From: Chloroflexota bacterium
Lineage (GTDB): Bacteria; Chloroflexota; Anaerolineae; UBA4142
Direction: 5' to 3'
Assembly: GCA_023381515.1 (NCBI GenBank)
Contig: JAMCQI010000070.1
Location: 1 to 64,000, forward strand
DNA: 64,000 nucleotides
Program-made: the position numbers and the translations under genes
Shown here: piece after piece, positions 25,574-33,921 of the stretch
Position numbering within the stretch: position 1 is the stretch's first letter
How the letters are laid out: the number at the start of each line of letters is the position of its first letter
Notes under the pieces: generated by a model
Told to the model about the DNA's origin: nothing
The model's input: only the letters and a program-made list of their open reading frames with translations
The model's database searches: none

Positions 25574-26881
25574 ATGTTCAGACCCAAATGGCGCGGCGTA
25601 CTTCCCTTGCCGCTGCTATTCATGACAGTCCTCGCCGCGATTCTCATGATGGGAATCGTCACAGCGGCGCCTACGGCAGGCAAGAGCACCGCGGTCTCAC
25701 TCGACGATTGGTCGTCGAAAGCATGCCAAACGTGTCATCCACGCGAATGGCAGGAATGGTCCCAGAGCGGACACGCGATGACCCTCTCGGCGCAGCTGTT
25801 GAACGCGTCCCATAACTCGAGTGAGTTGCTCGACCAGACCTGCGTCAAGTGCCACAGCCCTGAACTCGGCACCGTCAAGATCTCCGACATCGTCCAGCCG
25901 ATTGACCAAAAGGGTCCGTGGAAGCTGGTGGGCCAGTATGCGAATGCGGGGGACACCCCTTCGATTCCCTGCCTCGCGTGCCACCAGTCTCACACCGCGA
26001 GCCTCCCGGGCCTCTTGCCCGGAATGGACTTTGGCGACGAGTCCACTTTTTACCGCAGTGTGGCGCCGCCCCAAATCACCAATCTCTACGTCTACGATGC
26101 CTTTGCACAAAAGTACATTGACCCGCTGCCCATTGCCCCGGTCATGAACGGCGATCAAGCGATCCCCATCGCCGACACCCGCGCGAACCGCTTGTGCTAC
26201 ACATGTCACGCGACCGAGCGCGCCGAGAGCAACCTGTTCGAGCCCGGCACTCCTCCCCTGGGCGACAACAGCGTCGGCACAGGTGATGATCGCACGCTCA
26301 TGGGCGTCCATCAAGGCATCCCGTGCGTCACTTGCCATATGCCCGGCGGCAGCCACACGTTCAATCCGATGAGTGCCTGCAGTCAATGCCACAGCTCAGG
26401 CTCCACCACGGCCGCCTCACTAAATTATGTCACCCAGGTGACTACCAGCTACACCGATCCCACGCTAAGCATGCTCTCCGGCAACGCCAGTCCCCTCAAC
26501 ATTCACTGGCTCGACAAAACCCAACTGTGGCCTCCGCTAGCCGTCGGTATGCAAGCGACGGACAGCGGCGACCAGGTTATCTACACGATCACCCTCCGCA
26601 ACTTTGGGAGCTCGGATATCTCGAACATTGACGTGAGAGGGACCATTCCGGCCGGCGCCGGATACCTCGACTCTCAAATCATCGACGGGAACAACCCCGG
26701 TCGCTTCGACGGCAGCATCGTTTATTTCAACATCGGCGCCCTCCCGTCCGGCCAAACCTTTGGCCCGATTACCTATCGCGTCCAAAAGGGGACCGCCAAG
26801 GATCTGACCGCTCACGCCTCCGTTTCCTGGGAGCAGCCGGCGCCCGGCTCGGCGAATTCGCCGAACGTGGCCCCTCATTAA
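25574..26881 (+). CDS. Secreted hexaheme c-type cytochrome with C-terminal DUF11-like domain
   Basis: 435 residues. GGGAGG lies 7 bases before the ATG; a signal peptide covers about residues 1-32. Six CxxCH heme sites are visible: CQTCH, CVKCH, CLACH, CYTCH, CVTCH, CSQCH. The first five fall within about residues 50-255. From about residue 320 the protein changes to a beta-rich DUF11-like adhesive domain (YTITLRNFGSSDISNIDVRG). It probably carries electrons at the outer face of the cell. Located right after a heme-containing two-component system that may control it. Confidence 0.9.
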   Translation: MFRPKWRGVLPLPLLFMTVLAAILMMGIVTAAPTAGKSTAVSLDDWSSKACQTCHPREWQEWSQSGHAMTLSAQLLNASHNSSELLDQTCVKCHSPELGTVKISDIVQPIDQKGPWKLVGQYANAGDTPSIPCLACHQSHTASLPGLLPGMDFGDESTFYRSVAPPQITNLYVYDAFAQKYIDPLPIAPVMNGDQAIPIADTRANRLCYTCHATERAESNLFEPGTPPLGDNSVGTGDDRTLMGVHQGIPCVTCHMPGGSHTFNPMSACSQCHSSGSTTAASLNYVTQVTTSYTDPTLSMLSGNASPLNIHWLDKTQLWPPLAVGMQATDSGDQVIYTITLRNFGSSDISNIDVRGTIPAGAGYLDSQIIDGNNPGRFDGSIVYFNIGALPSGQTFGPITYRVQKGTAKDLTAHASVSWEQPAPGSANSPNVAPH

Positions 26882-26931
26882 CCGGCAGGCGCATCCGGAC
26901 CCAGTGTCGTTGCTATAGATCTGAATTTGTG

Positions 26932-26977
26932 AGCGTCCATCTTCACCTTGGGAAGATGGACGCTTTACTATTTTAAT
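26932..26977 (+). terminator. Rho-independent terminator of the cytochrome gene
   Basis: A 13-base perfect stem (AGCGTCCATCTTC with GAAGATGGACGCT) followed by TTTACTATTTTAATT. It lies between convergent genes and may also serve mutL. Confidence 0.8.
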
Positions 26978-27043
26978 TGGAAATTTTGAGTATGCTACTA
27001 GCAACGGAGCAAAAAGAAATGCCCACACATCTCCCCCACGGAA

Positions 27044-28855
27044 CTATCTTCTCAGGAACCGGCGCTCCAGTTCCTCCCAACTCAACCTTATAAAGACAGG
27101 GCGGCCGTGGGGGCACGTCGCGGGCGCATACGGCCGCATCAAATCCTCCAACAGCGCTTGCTGCTCTTCCGGCGACAGCACATCGCCCGCCTTCACGGCG
27201 CTCACGCATGCCGCTTTCGCCGCAAGCTTGTCGCGCAGCGCATCCCCTTGCAGCGTGTGATGGCGCCCATGCTCCTGCAATAGAATGGCCATCAGTTCCG
27301 CGGCGGGCAGGTTGACGAATGCGGGGAGCGCGTGGATGCGGAACGAGTTCTCTCCGAACGGCTCTATCTCGATCCCGAGCGATCGGTACTCCTCCAGGTG
27401 CGCGCTCACCAACTCCGCCTCTCTCGCCATCAACTGCACCTGCGTCCCGCCCGTTTCCTTCCTCTCCCCCGCTCCTCCGCTTTCTGCCTTCTCTCCGCCG
27501 CCTCCCTGCCCCCCTGCACCTCCGCTCCCTTCAAAGACCCCGCGGTCTTTGCGGAGCTGCTCCTCTGCTTCTCTGCTGCCCTCTTCATCCTTACCATGCG
27601 CCGTCAGCATCTCGTAAAACACTTGCTCTTGCGCGGCGTGCTGATCCACAATCACCATCCCGTCCGGGCTCGCCGCGAGAACGTAGGTGTTGTGCACTTG
27701 CGCCACCGCGCGCCAGCCGGTCAACTCAATCTGATAGACGCGCCCCGGCTCGCGGACGACCCCCATCGGCGTAAGCTCACCCGGCGGAAGCAGCACCCCC
27801 GCCTCCCCTGCTCCCTCTGAGACATTCCCAAACGGCCATTCGGACGTGCTCGTCTGGCCCGACTGCGGAAAATCTCGGAGCGCGTCTTCGACCGCCTGGG
27901 CGACTGCTCCGTAGACCGCGCGCTCTTGATACAGCCGCACCTCCGCTTTGCGCGGATGAACATTCACATCCACCATCTGTGGATCCAGGTCGATCTGGAT
28001 CACGGCGAGCGGATGGCGGTTCGGCGGCAAACGCCCCATATACGGCCGTTCGAGCGTGACGGCGAGCAGCCCCGACCGAATCGGGCGCTCGTTGACGAAA
28101 AACGCTTGCCAGTCGCGACTCGCCCGCGCGAGCGAAGGCCGCGAGGCAAAGCCGCGCACGCTCAAATCGACGCTCGTGTAATGGATTTCGAGCATCTCGC
28201 TCGCGACGTCGCGCCCCCACACCGCCGCGATCCGTTCCAGCCAGGTCGCCGCGGGCGCGACGAGACTCTCGCGCCCGTCGATCAGGAGGCGAAAAGCAAT
28301 CGTGGGAAAGGCGAGCGCATACTGCATGACCGTCTTTTGGACGAGCTCGCTTTCGCGCAGAGGCGCCTTTAGAAATTTCCGTCGCGCCGGCGCGTTGTAA
28401 AAGAGGTGGCGGACGGCGACCTGCGTGCCGACGGGTGCGCCCGCGATTTCGACCCGTTTCTGCCCATCCGCGAGATGCAGCCGCGTCCCCTCCAATTCGG
28501 CGCGGGCACGGGTCAGTATCTCCACTTGCGCGACACTCGCGATCGAAGGAAGGGCCTCGCCGCGAAAACCGAGCGTCCGAATCCGAAAGAGGTCGTCCGC
28601 CGACTCGATCTTGCTCGTCGCAAAGCGTTCGACCGCGAGCTCGGCATCCGCCCGCGGCATGCCCGCGCCGTTATCGCTCACGCGGACCAGAGACAGGCCG
28701 CCCTCGCGGATTTCGACCGAAATCGCCGTGGCGCCCGCGTCGATCGAATTCTCGATCAATTCCTTGACGACCGACGCCGGACGCTCGACCACCTCGCCCG
28801 CCGCGATCCGCTCGGCGACCCGCTTGTCAAGAACATGGATGCGCTGTTCGCTCAC
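27044..28855 (-). CDS. mutL: DNA mismatch repair protein MutL with endonuclease motif
   Basis: 603 residues. The N-terminal GHKL ATPase is complete (VKELIENSIDAGA, VSDNGAGM, RTLGFRGEAL). The C-terminal domain carries DQHAAQEQVFYE, matching the DQHA(x)2E(x)4E metal site of nicking MutL proteins, and the late CPHGRP motif, so it should cut the nascent strand itself rather than rely on MutH. Between these, residues about 420-470 are a low-complexity Gly/Glu/Lys segment translated from a dispersed DNA repeat. It starts 22 bases after mutS and is presumably co-transcribed with it. Confidence 0.95.
   Translation of the reverse strand: MSEQRIHVLDKRVAERIAAGEVVERPASVVKELIENSIDAGATAISVEIREGGLSLVRVSDNGAGMPRADAELAVERFATSKIESADDLFRIRTLGFRGEALPSIASVAQVEILTRARAELEGTRLHLADGQKRVEIAGAPVGTQVAVRHLFYNAPARRKFLKAPLRESELVQKTVMQYALAFPTIAFRLLIDGRESLVAPAATWLERIAAVWGRDVASEMLEIHYTSVDLSVRGFASRPSLARASRDWQAFFVNERPIRSGLLAVTLERPYMGRLPPNRHPLAVIQIDLDPQMVDVNVHPRKAEVRLYQERAVYGAVAQAVEDALRDFPQSGQTSTSEWPFGNVSEGAGEAGVLLPPGELTPMGVVREPGRVYQIELTGWRAVAQVHNTYVLAASPDGMVIVDQHAAQEQVFYEMLTAHGKDEEGSREAEEQLRKDRGVFEGSGGAGGQGGGGEKAESGGAGERKETGGTQVQLMAREAELVSAHLEEYRSLGIEIEPFGENSFRIHALPAFVNLPAAELMAILLQEHGRHHTLQGDALRDKLAAKAACVSAVKAGDVLSPEEQQALLEDLMRPYAPATCPHGRPVFIRLSWEELERRFLRR
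27450..27600. repeat. Repeat-derived insertion inside mutL
   Basis: A C/T-rich stretch on the + strand (TCTCCCCCGCTCCTCCGC words) leads into GACCCCGCGGTCTTTGCGG (27536-27554). On the coding strand it yields QLRKDRGVFEG and a Gly-rich linker. The same words and core occur in mutS at 29095-29150. Confidence 0.7.
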
Positions 28856-28877
28856 GATTCTTATTCCAGACGCCTCT

Positions 28878-31868
28878 CTACCCGACGAGCCGACTATCCA
28901 GCTGTCTGATCCTCACCTGCATCTCGTTCAACAAATTCAGCGCCTGGATCGGCGTCATATTCGCGATATCGGTCTCGGCCACCTGCCGCAGAATCTGCCG
29001 CCACAGCTCGGCCCGCGCCCTGTAGCGCGCCTGCTCCTCTCTCACGACCCCCCGCTCGCTACCCACCAACCCGCTCTCCTCGGGTGAAGCATCGGGCCTC
29101 TCCCCCGCTCCTCTGCCGCCTTCGGAGGCCCCGCGGTCTTTGCGGGGCTGCCCCTCCGCTCCCTCGCTCCCACTTGCCTCACTGCCTCTTGGCTCATTGG
29201 GCAATTGGCTCGTTGGGTCATTGCCTCGACTGCCTTCCAGTCCATGCAATACCTCTTCCGCTCTATCGATCACACGCGCAGGCAGCCCCGCGAGACGCGC
29301 CACATGAATCCCAAAGCTCTTTTCCGCGCGGCCCGGAATCACCTGCCGCAAAAAGACGACGCCGCCTCCCACTGGTCCTTCGACTGCGTTCCGCGAAATC
29401 CGCGGGACTCCGCCCAGGATGCGGGGGGCAGCGGGCAGTTCCTTCACCGCCATCGTGTAATTCCGCACCGCCCCGCCGTACTCGACAATGGCGGTGGAAG
29501 ACTCTAGCTGGGTGAGCTCGTGATAATGGGTCGCAAAAAGCGTCTTGGCGCCGATCACATTGTGGATCTCTTCGGCGATCGCCCATGCAAGCGAGATGCC
29601 GTCGTAGGTCGAGGTGCCGCGTCCCACCTCGTCGAGGACGATCAGGCTGCGCGGCGTCGCATGCCGCAGAATATGACTCGTTTCGCTCATCTCGACGAGA
29701 AAGGTCGAGCGTCCCTGAGCAATGTCGTCGCTCGCGCCCACCCGCGTGAAAATGCGATCCGCCAGCCCGATGTGCGCCTCCCTCGCCGGCACAAAGCTCC
29801 CCACTTGCGCCATCAGCACGATCAAGGCAACCTGCCGCACAAACACGCTCTTGCCCGACATGTTCGGGCCGGTCAGGATAATGACGCGGGCCTCGCCGTC
29901 GAGATGCACGTCGTTCGGAACGAAATTCTCGCCCTCCTGGAGAAAGCGTTCGACGACCGGGTGCCGCCCCTCGCGGATTTCGATCGTGTCGCCGTCGTCC
30001 ACATGCGGCATGCAATAGTTCATTCTGGCCGCGGCCTGAGCGAACGAACAGAGCGCGTCGACCTGGGCGAGGATGCGCGCCGCGGTCAGCAGCCGATCGG
30101 CATGCCGGGCGACCTGGCGCCGCACCTGCACAAACAGATCATACTCCAGGTCCTTGACCCGGTCTTCCGCCGCGAGGATCTGCGCCTCTTGTGCTTTTAA
30201 TTCGGGCGTCACATACCGTTCGGCGTGCGAGATCGTCGCCCGCCGCTCGTACTGCTTGGGAATGAGATGCCCCGCGCTGCGCGGCACCTCGATAAAGAAT
30301 CCAAAGACCTCGTTATAACGGACCCGCAGGCTCTTGATGCCGGTCCGCACGCGCTCTTTTTCCTCCAGCTCGCTCAGCCACCCCTTGCCCTGCGTCACTC
30401 GCGTCCGCAATTCGTCCAACGTGGCGTCATAGCCCGAGCGGATGAGCCCGCCCTCCCGCACAAAGATCGGCGGGTCCTCCCGGATCGCGCGCCCGATCAA
30501 CTCCTCCACCTCGGACAAATCTTCCAGCTGGCCGCCCAGCTCCTGCAACCGGGCCGAGTGCGTCGCCCCGAGCCGCGCCTTGGTCCGCGGCAGGCGTCCG
30601 AGCACCTGCTTGAGTTCCATCAGGTCGCGCGCATTCGCGTTCCCGAAACCGATCCGCCCGACCAGCCGCTCGACGTCATAGACGCCATCCAAGAGTTGGA
30701 GCAGGTCCGCGCGCAGAAAGGAATCGCGGACGAGTTCCTGCACCGCGTCCAAGCGCGCCTCAATCTGCGCGAGGTCAAGGAGCGGCTGTGAGAGCCACCG
30801 CTTCAAGAGCCGCGCGCCCATCGCCGTCGCCGTGTAATTGAGCACGCCAAAGAGGCTGCGAGTCGCCGCCGTCCCCCTTTGCGCGAAATTGTCCAGATCG
30901 GACGGCGGCGAATGGATGGGGGTGATCAATTCGAGGTTGCGGCGCGTCGCCGCGTCGAGCGTCATGTAATCGGCGAGGGAGTAGGTCCACAGGTGATTCA
31001 GATGTGTGAGGGTGTTATCGTCCTGCCGCGCCGCTTCTCCCCACAGCTTGTCGAACGGCCGCTGCTCGTGTGCCGCCCCGCCGCGCACACCGCCGTTCGG
31101 CTGATTACTCTTTAAATAATAGAGGATCGCGCCCGCCGCCTGGATTGCGAGCGGCAGTCCCTCACAGCCGAACGCGTCGAGCGCGGCGACGTGAAAATGC
31201 CCGATCAATTCCTCCCGCGCGGCCGCCTCGCCGCAAGCCGCATCCTCGATGGGCGAGATGCGCGCGGGCCGCACGGCCGAGAGCTTCGTCCCCAGCTCCG
31301 TATCCGCCGCGAGGCTCTGCGGCAGGACGTATTCGCTCGCCTGAACGCGCTGCAGCTCGTCCAAGAGCTTGGCCTGCGCCTCCGCTCCGTCGATCTGGGT
31401 GGTCGCGAACTCGCCTGTCGAGATATCCGCGAGCGCGAGCCCGTAGCCCAGGCCCGAGCGCACGATGGCCGCGAGGTAATTGCCCGCTTCGGCGTGCAGC
31501 AGCGCATCCTCGACGACCGTGCCGGGCGTAATGATGCGCACGACATCACGCTTGACGAGATGCTTGACCTTTTTCGGGTCCTCCAGCTGCTCGACGAGCG
31601 CGACCTTGTACCCTTTTTCGATCAAGCGGGCAATATAGGACTGGACGTGGTGGTAGGGGACGCCGGCCATCGGCAGACGGACACCTTTGGCGAACGAGCG
31701 GGAAGTCAGGACGAGGTCGAGTTCGCGCGCGGCGATTTTCGCGTCGGCGTCAAAGGTCTCGTAGAAATCGCCGAGGCGAAAGAGGACGACGGCGTCGGGG
31801 AAACGTGCCTTGATGCCCTTGTATTGGGCCAGCATCGGGGTAAGGCGTTTCGGGTCCGTCTGACTCAT
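28878..31868 (-). CDS. mutS: DNA mismatch repair protein MutS
   Basis: 996 residues, about 120 longer than usual. The mismatch-recognition motif GDFYETF is present near residue 32, then connector, lever and clamp domains, and the ATPase: Walker A GPNMSGKSVF, DEVGRGTSTYDG and ATHYHELT. The extra length is mainly a low-complexity segment at about residues 873-940, between the ATPase and the C-terminal helix pair, containing QPRKDRGASEGGRGAGERPD; it is translated from the same DNA repeat found in mutL. The core looks intact, so the enzyme should be functional. Confidence 0.95.
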   Translation of the reverse strand: MSQTDPKRLTPMLAQYKGIKARFPDAVVLFRLGDFYETFDADAKIAARELDLVLTSRSFAKGVRLPMAGVPYHHVQSYIARLIEKGYKVALVEQLEDPKKVKHLVKRDVVRIITPGTVVEDALLHAEAGNYLAAIVRSGLGYGLALADISTGEFATTQIDGAEAQAKLLDELQRVQASEYVLPQSLAADTELGTKLSAVRPARISPIEDAACGEAAAREELIGHFHVAALDAFGCEGLPLAIQAAGAILYYLKSNQPNGGVRGGAAHEQRPFDKLWGEAARQDDNTLTHLNHLWTYSLADYMTLDAATRRNLELITPIHSPPSDLDNFAQRGTAATRSLFGVLNYTATAMGARLLKRWLSQPLLDLAQIEARLDAVQELVRDSFLRADLLQLLDGVYDVERLVGRIGFGNANARDLMELKQVLGRLPRTKARLGATHSARLQELGGQLEDLSEVEELIGRAIREDPPIFVREGGLIRSGYDATLDELRTRVTQGKGWLSELEEKERVRTGIKSLRVRYNEVFGFFIEVPRSAGHLIPKQYERRATISHAERYVTPELKAQEAQILAAEDRVKDLEYDLFVQVRRQVARHADRLLTAARILAQVDALCSFAQAAARMNYCMPHVDDGDTIEIREGRHPVVERFLQEGENFVPNDVHLDGEARVIILTGPNMSGKSVFVRQVALIVLMAQVGSFVPAREAHIGLADRIFTRVGASDDIAQGRSTFLVEMSETSHILRHATPRSLIVLDEVGRGTSTYDGISLAWAIAEEIHNVIGAKTLFATHYHELTQLESSTAIVEYGGAVRNYTMAVKELPAAPRILGGVPRISRNAVEGPVGGGVVFLRQVIPGRAEKSFGIHVARLAGLPARVIDRAEEVLHGLEGSRGNDPTSQLPNEPRGSEASGSEGAEGQPRKDRGASEGGRGAGERPDASPEESGLVGSERGVVREEQARYRARAELWRQILRQVAETDIANMTPIQALNLLNEMQVRIRQLDSRLVG
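29080..29245. repeat. Repeat-derived insertion inside mutS
   Basis: Contains C/T-rich words, the palindromic core GCCCCGCGGTCTTTGCGGGGC (29128-29148) and a run of TTGGCTCATTGGGCAATTGG-type words (29180-29230). All are kept in frame in the mutS linker. Confidence 0.7.
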
Positions 31869-31878
31869 CGGTTAGGTA

Positions 31879-31907
31879 AGTATAACACATGTCCGGAGCC
31901 GGTCCAA
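31879..31907 (-). promoter_or_regulatory. Sigma-70-type promoter of mutS-mutL
   Basis: Minus strand TTGGAC (31907-31902), a 17-base spacer and TATACT (31884-31879). Transcription would start only a few bases before the mutS ATG at 31868, so the leader is nearly absent; an internal Met at 31835 is the alternative start. Confidence 0.65.
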
Positions 31908-31916
31908 TTCGAGTGC

Positions 31917-32324
31917 TCAAGGTTCCAACCGTTCGATTGAGGGAACCCGGTCGAATTCTCGGTCGTAACTGTACACCTCTCTGACCTTCTGGCGTTCCAT
32001 TTGGGCCGCAAGAATGGCATCCTCAAAGTCCAAAGGGTATGAGACGTAGAGATCGAGTGCCCGTAGGTACGCTTTCCGATGGGTCAGTCTCAGGCCTGGG
32101 AGCGACAGCAAGGGGTAGAGGCGGGCTCGGATCTCTTCCCGGGTTAGAGCATACACTTGCTTGGAGGAAAGAACATACACAATCTCGGCGATCACCGCTT
32201 CGGAGGTCGTCAGAGTGACCTCTTTTCGTTGGGCTCTTTGGAACAGTTCGAAGCAAGCCCGGGCCTTCTTCGGATCATCCCCTGTGAGATGACGGAGGAA
32301 AACGTTCGTGTCGACGAATCGCAT
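31917..32324 (-). CDS. PIN-domain protein (VapC-like toxin)
   Basis: A 135-residue PIN nuclease. MRFVDTNVFLRHLTGDD carries the first acidic residue, TTSEAVIAEIVYVLSS the conserved Glu, and YPLDFEDAILAAQMER the third and fourth acidic residues, so the active site is complete. It follows an AbrB-type antitoxin gene by 24 bases, fitting a type II toxin-antitoxin order (antitoxin first). VapC toxins cleave tRNA or rRNA; the target here is unknown. Confidence 0.85.
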   Translation of the reverse strand: MRFVDTNVFLRHLTGDDPKKARACFELFQRAQRKEVTLTTSEAVIAEIVYVLSSKQVYALTREEIRARLYPLLSLPGLRLTHRKAYLRALDLYVSYPLDFEDAILAAQMERQKVREVYSYDREFDRVPSIERLEP

Positions 32325-32348
32325 AGGCTAATGTCTCATCTTGCCGAT

Positions 32349-32600
32349 TTATCTCTCCACCTGCTCCTCGACTGCCGCGTCACGCAGTCGTTTGAAATTC
32401 ACTGGCCTGTTCTTGGGCTTGACCGATGCAAAGGTCTCCTCCAGCGTCATCGTCGGCGGCAAAAGTTCCACCTTCTTCCCCGTGATCCGGAACCGCACTT
32501 CACCTCGGGGCTTGACCCCTAGGAAGCGCCGTACCTCTACGGGGATCACCACTCCACCCTTGTAGGTCAGCCGCCGCTGGTATTCCTTGACTTCCCCCAT
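32349..32600 (-). CDS. AbrB/SpoVT-family antitoxin-like DNA-binding protein
   Basis: An 83-residue swapped-hairpin AbrB protein: RRLTYKGGVVIPVEVRRFLGVKPRGEVRFRI is the DNA-binding fold, followed by a C-terminal tail likely to bind the toxin. AGGAGG lies 6 bases before its ATG on the minus strand. Encoded immediately upstream of the PIN gene. A perfect palindrome in its promoter region is the expected autoregulatory site. Confidence 0.85.
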   Translation of the reverse strand: MGEVKEYQRRLTYKGGVVIPVEVRRFLGVKPRGEVRFRITGKKVELLPPTMTLEETFASVKPKNRPVNFKRLRDAAVEEQVER

Positions 32601-32619
32601 GGGATACCTCCTGTTGTAG

Positions 32620-32645
32620 GTATAACCTCTATAACGTGGTTATAC
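32620..32645. promoter_or_regulatory. Candidate toxin-antitoxin operator
   Basis: GTATAACC and GGTTATAC form a perfect eight-base inverted repeat with a ten-base spacer, 20 bases upstream of the antitoxin start. Its position suits AbrB/VapC autorepression. Confidence 0.6.
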
Positions 32646-32916
32646 GCCTCGCGAGGCTCGATGTCAAGAGCTGGAACCGATCCGAGAGGTTCCAGATACG
32701 ACCTTTCGGGTTTCCAGCCCCCGCCTCTCTCGGCCCCCTCCCTCGTGGCTTCTTCCTACTGCCTTCCGCCTTCATTTGTTAACCGCTCCTGCACCCCCTC
32801 CACACTCATGAACTGTGACAGGCACTTGCCTTGACGGAGCAGCAATCAAGATAAACAAGCTCAGGAAAGCACAAAGGTTCTGCTTTGTCAAGAGGAAATT
32901 TGAAAAATTAAGTAGA

Positions 32917-32945
32917 TTGACACTGATTCCCCCTCGGGGTATAAT
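32917..32945 (+). promoter_or_regulatory. Perfect-consensus sigma-70 promoter
   Basis: TTGACA, exactly 17 bases, TATAAT. It faces a region without a convincing protein-coding frame. This is the strongest promoter match in the window and is typical of highly expressed stable RNAs. Confidence 0.85.
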
Positions 32946-32951
32946 TTCAGT

Positions 32952-33215
32952 GCATCGGCGAAGACGCCGAGTGCGCCTGTCCGGTCGCCCTTCTTGGGGC
33001 CGCCGGAGAGCGGGATGCACGCCAGCAAGCCATCCGGGCCCGACAATGACGTTCCGCCCAGCATACGCTTTTCCTTCCCGCAGGAAAGGAAAAGACGTTC
33101 CGTTTCTCCGCAGGCGCTGCCGGCGGACCGAAACGCGAACGACTGCTGACACAGCTTTTTCCAGGTCAAGCAGGCCTGTTTCAGACGGCCAGTCTGAGAG
33201 GGGCCTGCTTTTTCT
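32952..33215 (+). ncRNA. Candidate structured non-coding RNA or long regulatory leader
   Basis: About 264 nt between a consensus promoter and a strong terminator. Foldable parts: a tight hairpin TCGGCG-AAGA-CGCCGA near 32955-32970, a GTGC..GCAC-closed arm (about 32971-33020), CTTTTCC pairing with GGAAAAG near 33070-33095, and a long-range GCGCCTG (32973) with CAGGCGC (about 33112). The motif GACGTTCCG occurs twice, flanking the CTTTTCC hairpin. I could not match it to RNase P, tmRNA, SRP or 6S RNA. It could instead be a leader that attenuates the redox operon starting at 33442. Confidence 0.5.
33168..33215 (+). terminator. Terminator of the candidate RNA
   Basis: AAGCAGGCC pairs with GGCCTGCTT; inside it TCAGAC pairs with GTCTGA; a TTTTTCTGT run follows. 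It separates the promoter at 32917 from the redox operon. Confidence 0.8.
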
Positions 33216-33296
33216 GTCTGAACTTTTCGCGCGCCCAATCGATCCCGCGGCCTAAGTCGAGTCCCGCGCATCACCCGCCTTGCGCATCCTGAGCGG

Positions 33297-33414
33297 AGCC
33301 CCGCGCAGTTCCGCGGGGCGCAGTCGAAGGAGCGGTGTCATCGATCCCGCGTATTCTGCGGGTCGTAGATCCCCCGTAATCTGCGGGTCGCAGATCCCGC
33401 AAAGAACGCGGGAC
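33297..33414. repeat. Array of four GC-rich palindromes upstream of the redox operon
   Basis: CCCCGCGCAGTTCCGCGGGG (33299-33318), GATCCCGCGTATTCTGCGGG (33343-33364), GATCCCCCGTAATCTGCGGG (33368-33389) and GATCCCGCAAAGAACGCGGG (33393-33414). They share a three-to-five-base GC stem around a variable A/T-rich centre. The array ends 28 bases before the first redox gene. They match the dispersed family inside mutS, mutL and the HdrA gene. Confidence 0.65.
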
Positions 33415-33441
33415 CGCCATCCTCAAGGGAGGCTGAAAGTT

Positions 33442-33921
33442 ATGGACGTGTCCGCCCGCGATGCCGGACTCGTCATCGGCGACCATGCCGTCGGCGATTC
33501 CACCGCGCTGATTGCGCTTCTCAGCGCGATCCAGGAGCGCTATCACTATCTTCCGCGCAACGCTCTTGTCCTCCTCGGCGAGACCCTGAGCATTCCCCTC
33601 AGTCAGATCTACAGTGTGGCCACTTTTTACAATGCCTTTAGCCTCCAGCCCCGCGGCGCCCACCTCGTCCGTGTCTGCATGGGCACCGCGTGCCATGTCC
33701 GCGGCTCCCCCCAGATCCTCAACCGTCTCGAGACTCGCCTCCGGGTCCATGCCGGCCAAACCACCCAGGACCGCAACGTGACCCTGGAAACCGTCAATTG
33801 CCTCGGAGCCTGTGCCCTCGGCCCGATTGTCGTGACCGACGGCGCTTACACCGGTCAAACGGACATCGCCAAGGTGGACCGCCTCCTCAAGGACCTCGCG
33901 CGGGCTCGGGAGGAGAAATGA
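33442..33921 (+). CDS. NuoE/HndA-like thioredoxin-fold [2Fe-2S] subunit
   Basis: 159 residues from ATG 33442, which has GGGAGG upstream. It is the 24-kDa-type electron-transfer subunit of NADH dehydrogenases and NAD(P)-linked hydrogenases: PLSQIYSVATFYNAFSLQPRG, then the cluster ligands CMGTAC and CLGAC (C-x4-C and C-x3-C). It should pass electrons between the FMN/NADH subunit encoded next and downstream carriers. Its stop overlaps the next start (ATGA). Confidence 0.92.
   Translation: MDVSARDAGLVIGDHAVGDSTALIALLSAIQERYHYLPRNALVLLGETLSIPLSQIYSVATFYNAFSLQPRGAHLVRVCMGTACHVRGSPQILNRLETRLRVHAGQTTQDRNVTLETVNCLGACALGPIVVTDGAYTGQTDIAKVDRLLKDLARAREEK

Noticed and set aside
31917..32600. Mobile element next to mutS
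   Set aside because: Only the PIN/AbrB pair is present, without recombinase genes, flanking repeats or a composition shift; a chromosomal toxin-antitoxin module is enough.
32772..33274. Several overlapping frames of 120-150 codons around the consensus promoter
   Set aside because: Arg/Pro/Cys-rich translations with no ribosome sites, in both strands at once, as expected for a GC-rich structured RNA region.
33297..33414. CRISPR-like array
   Set aside because: The units are short palindromes with variable centres and irregular spacing; no uniform repeats, unique spacers or cas genes are present.
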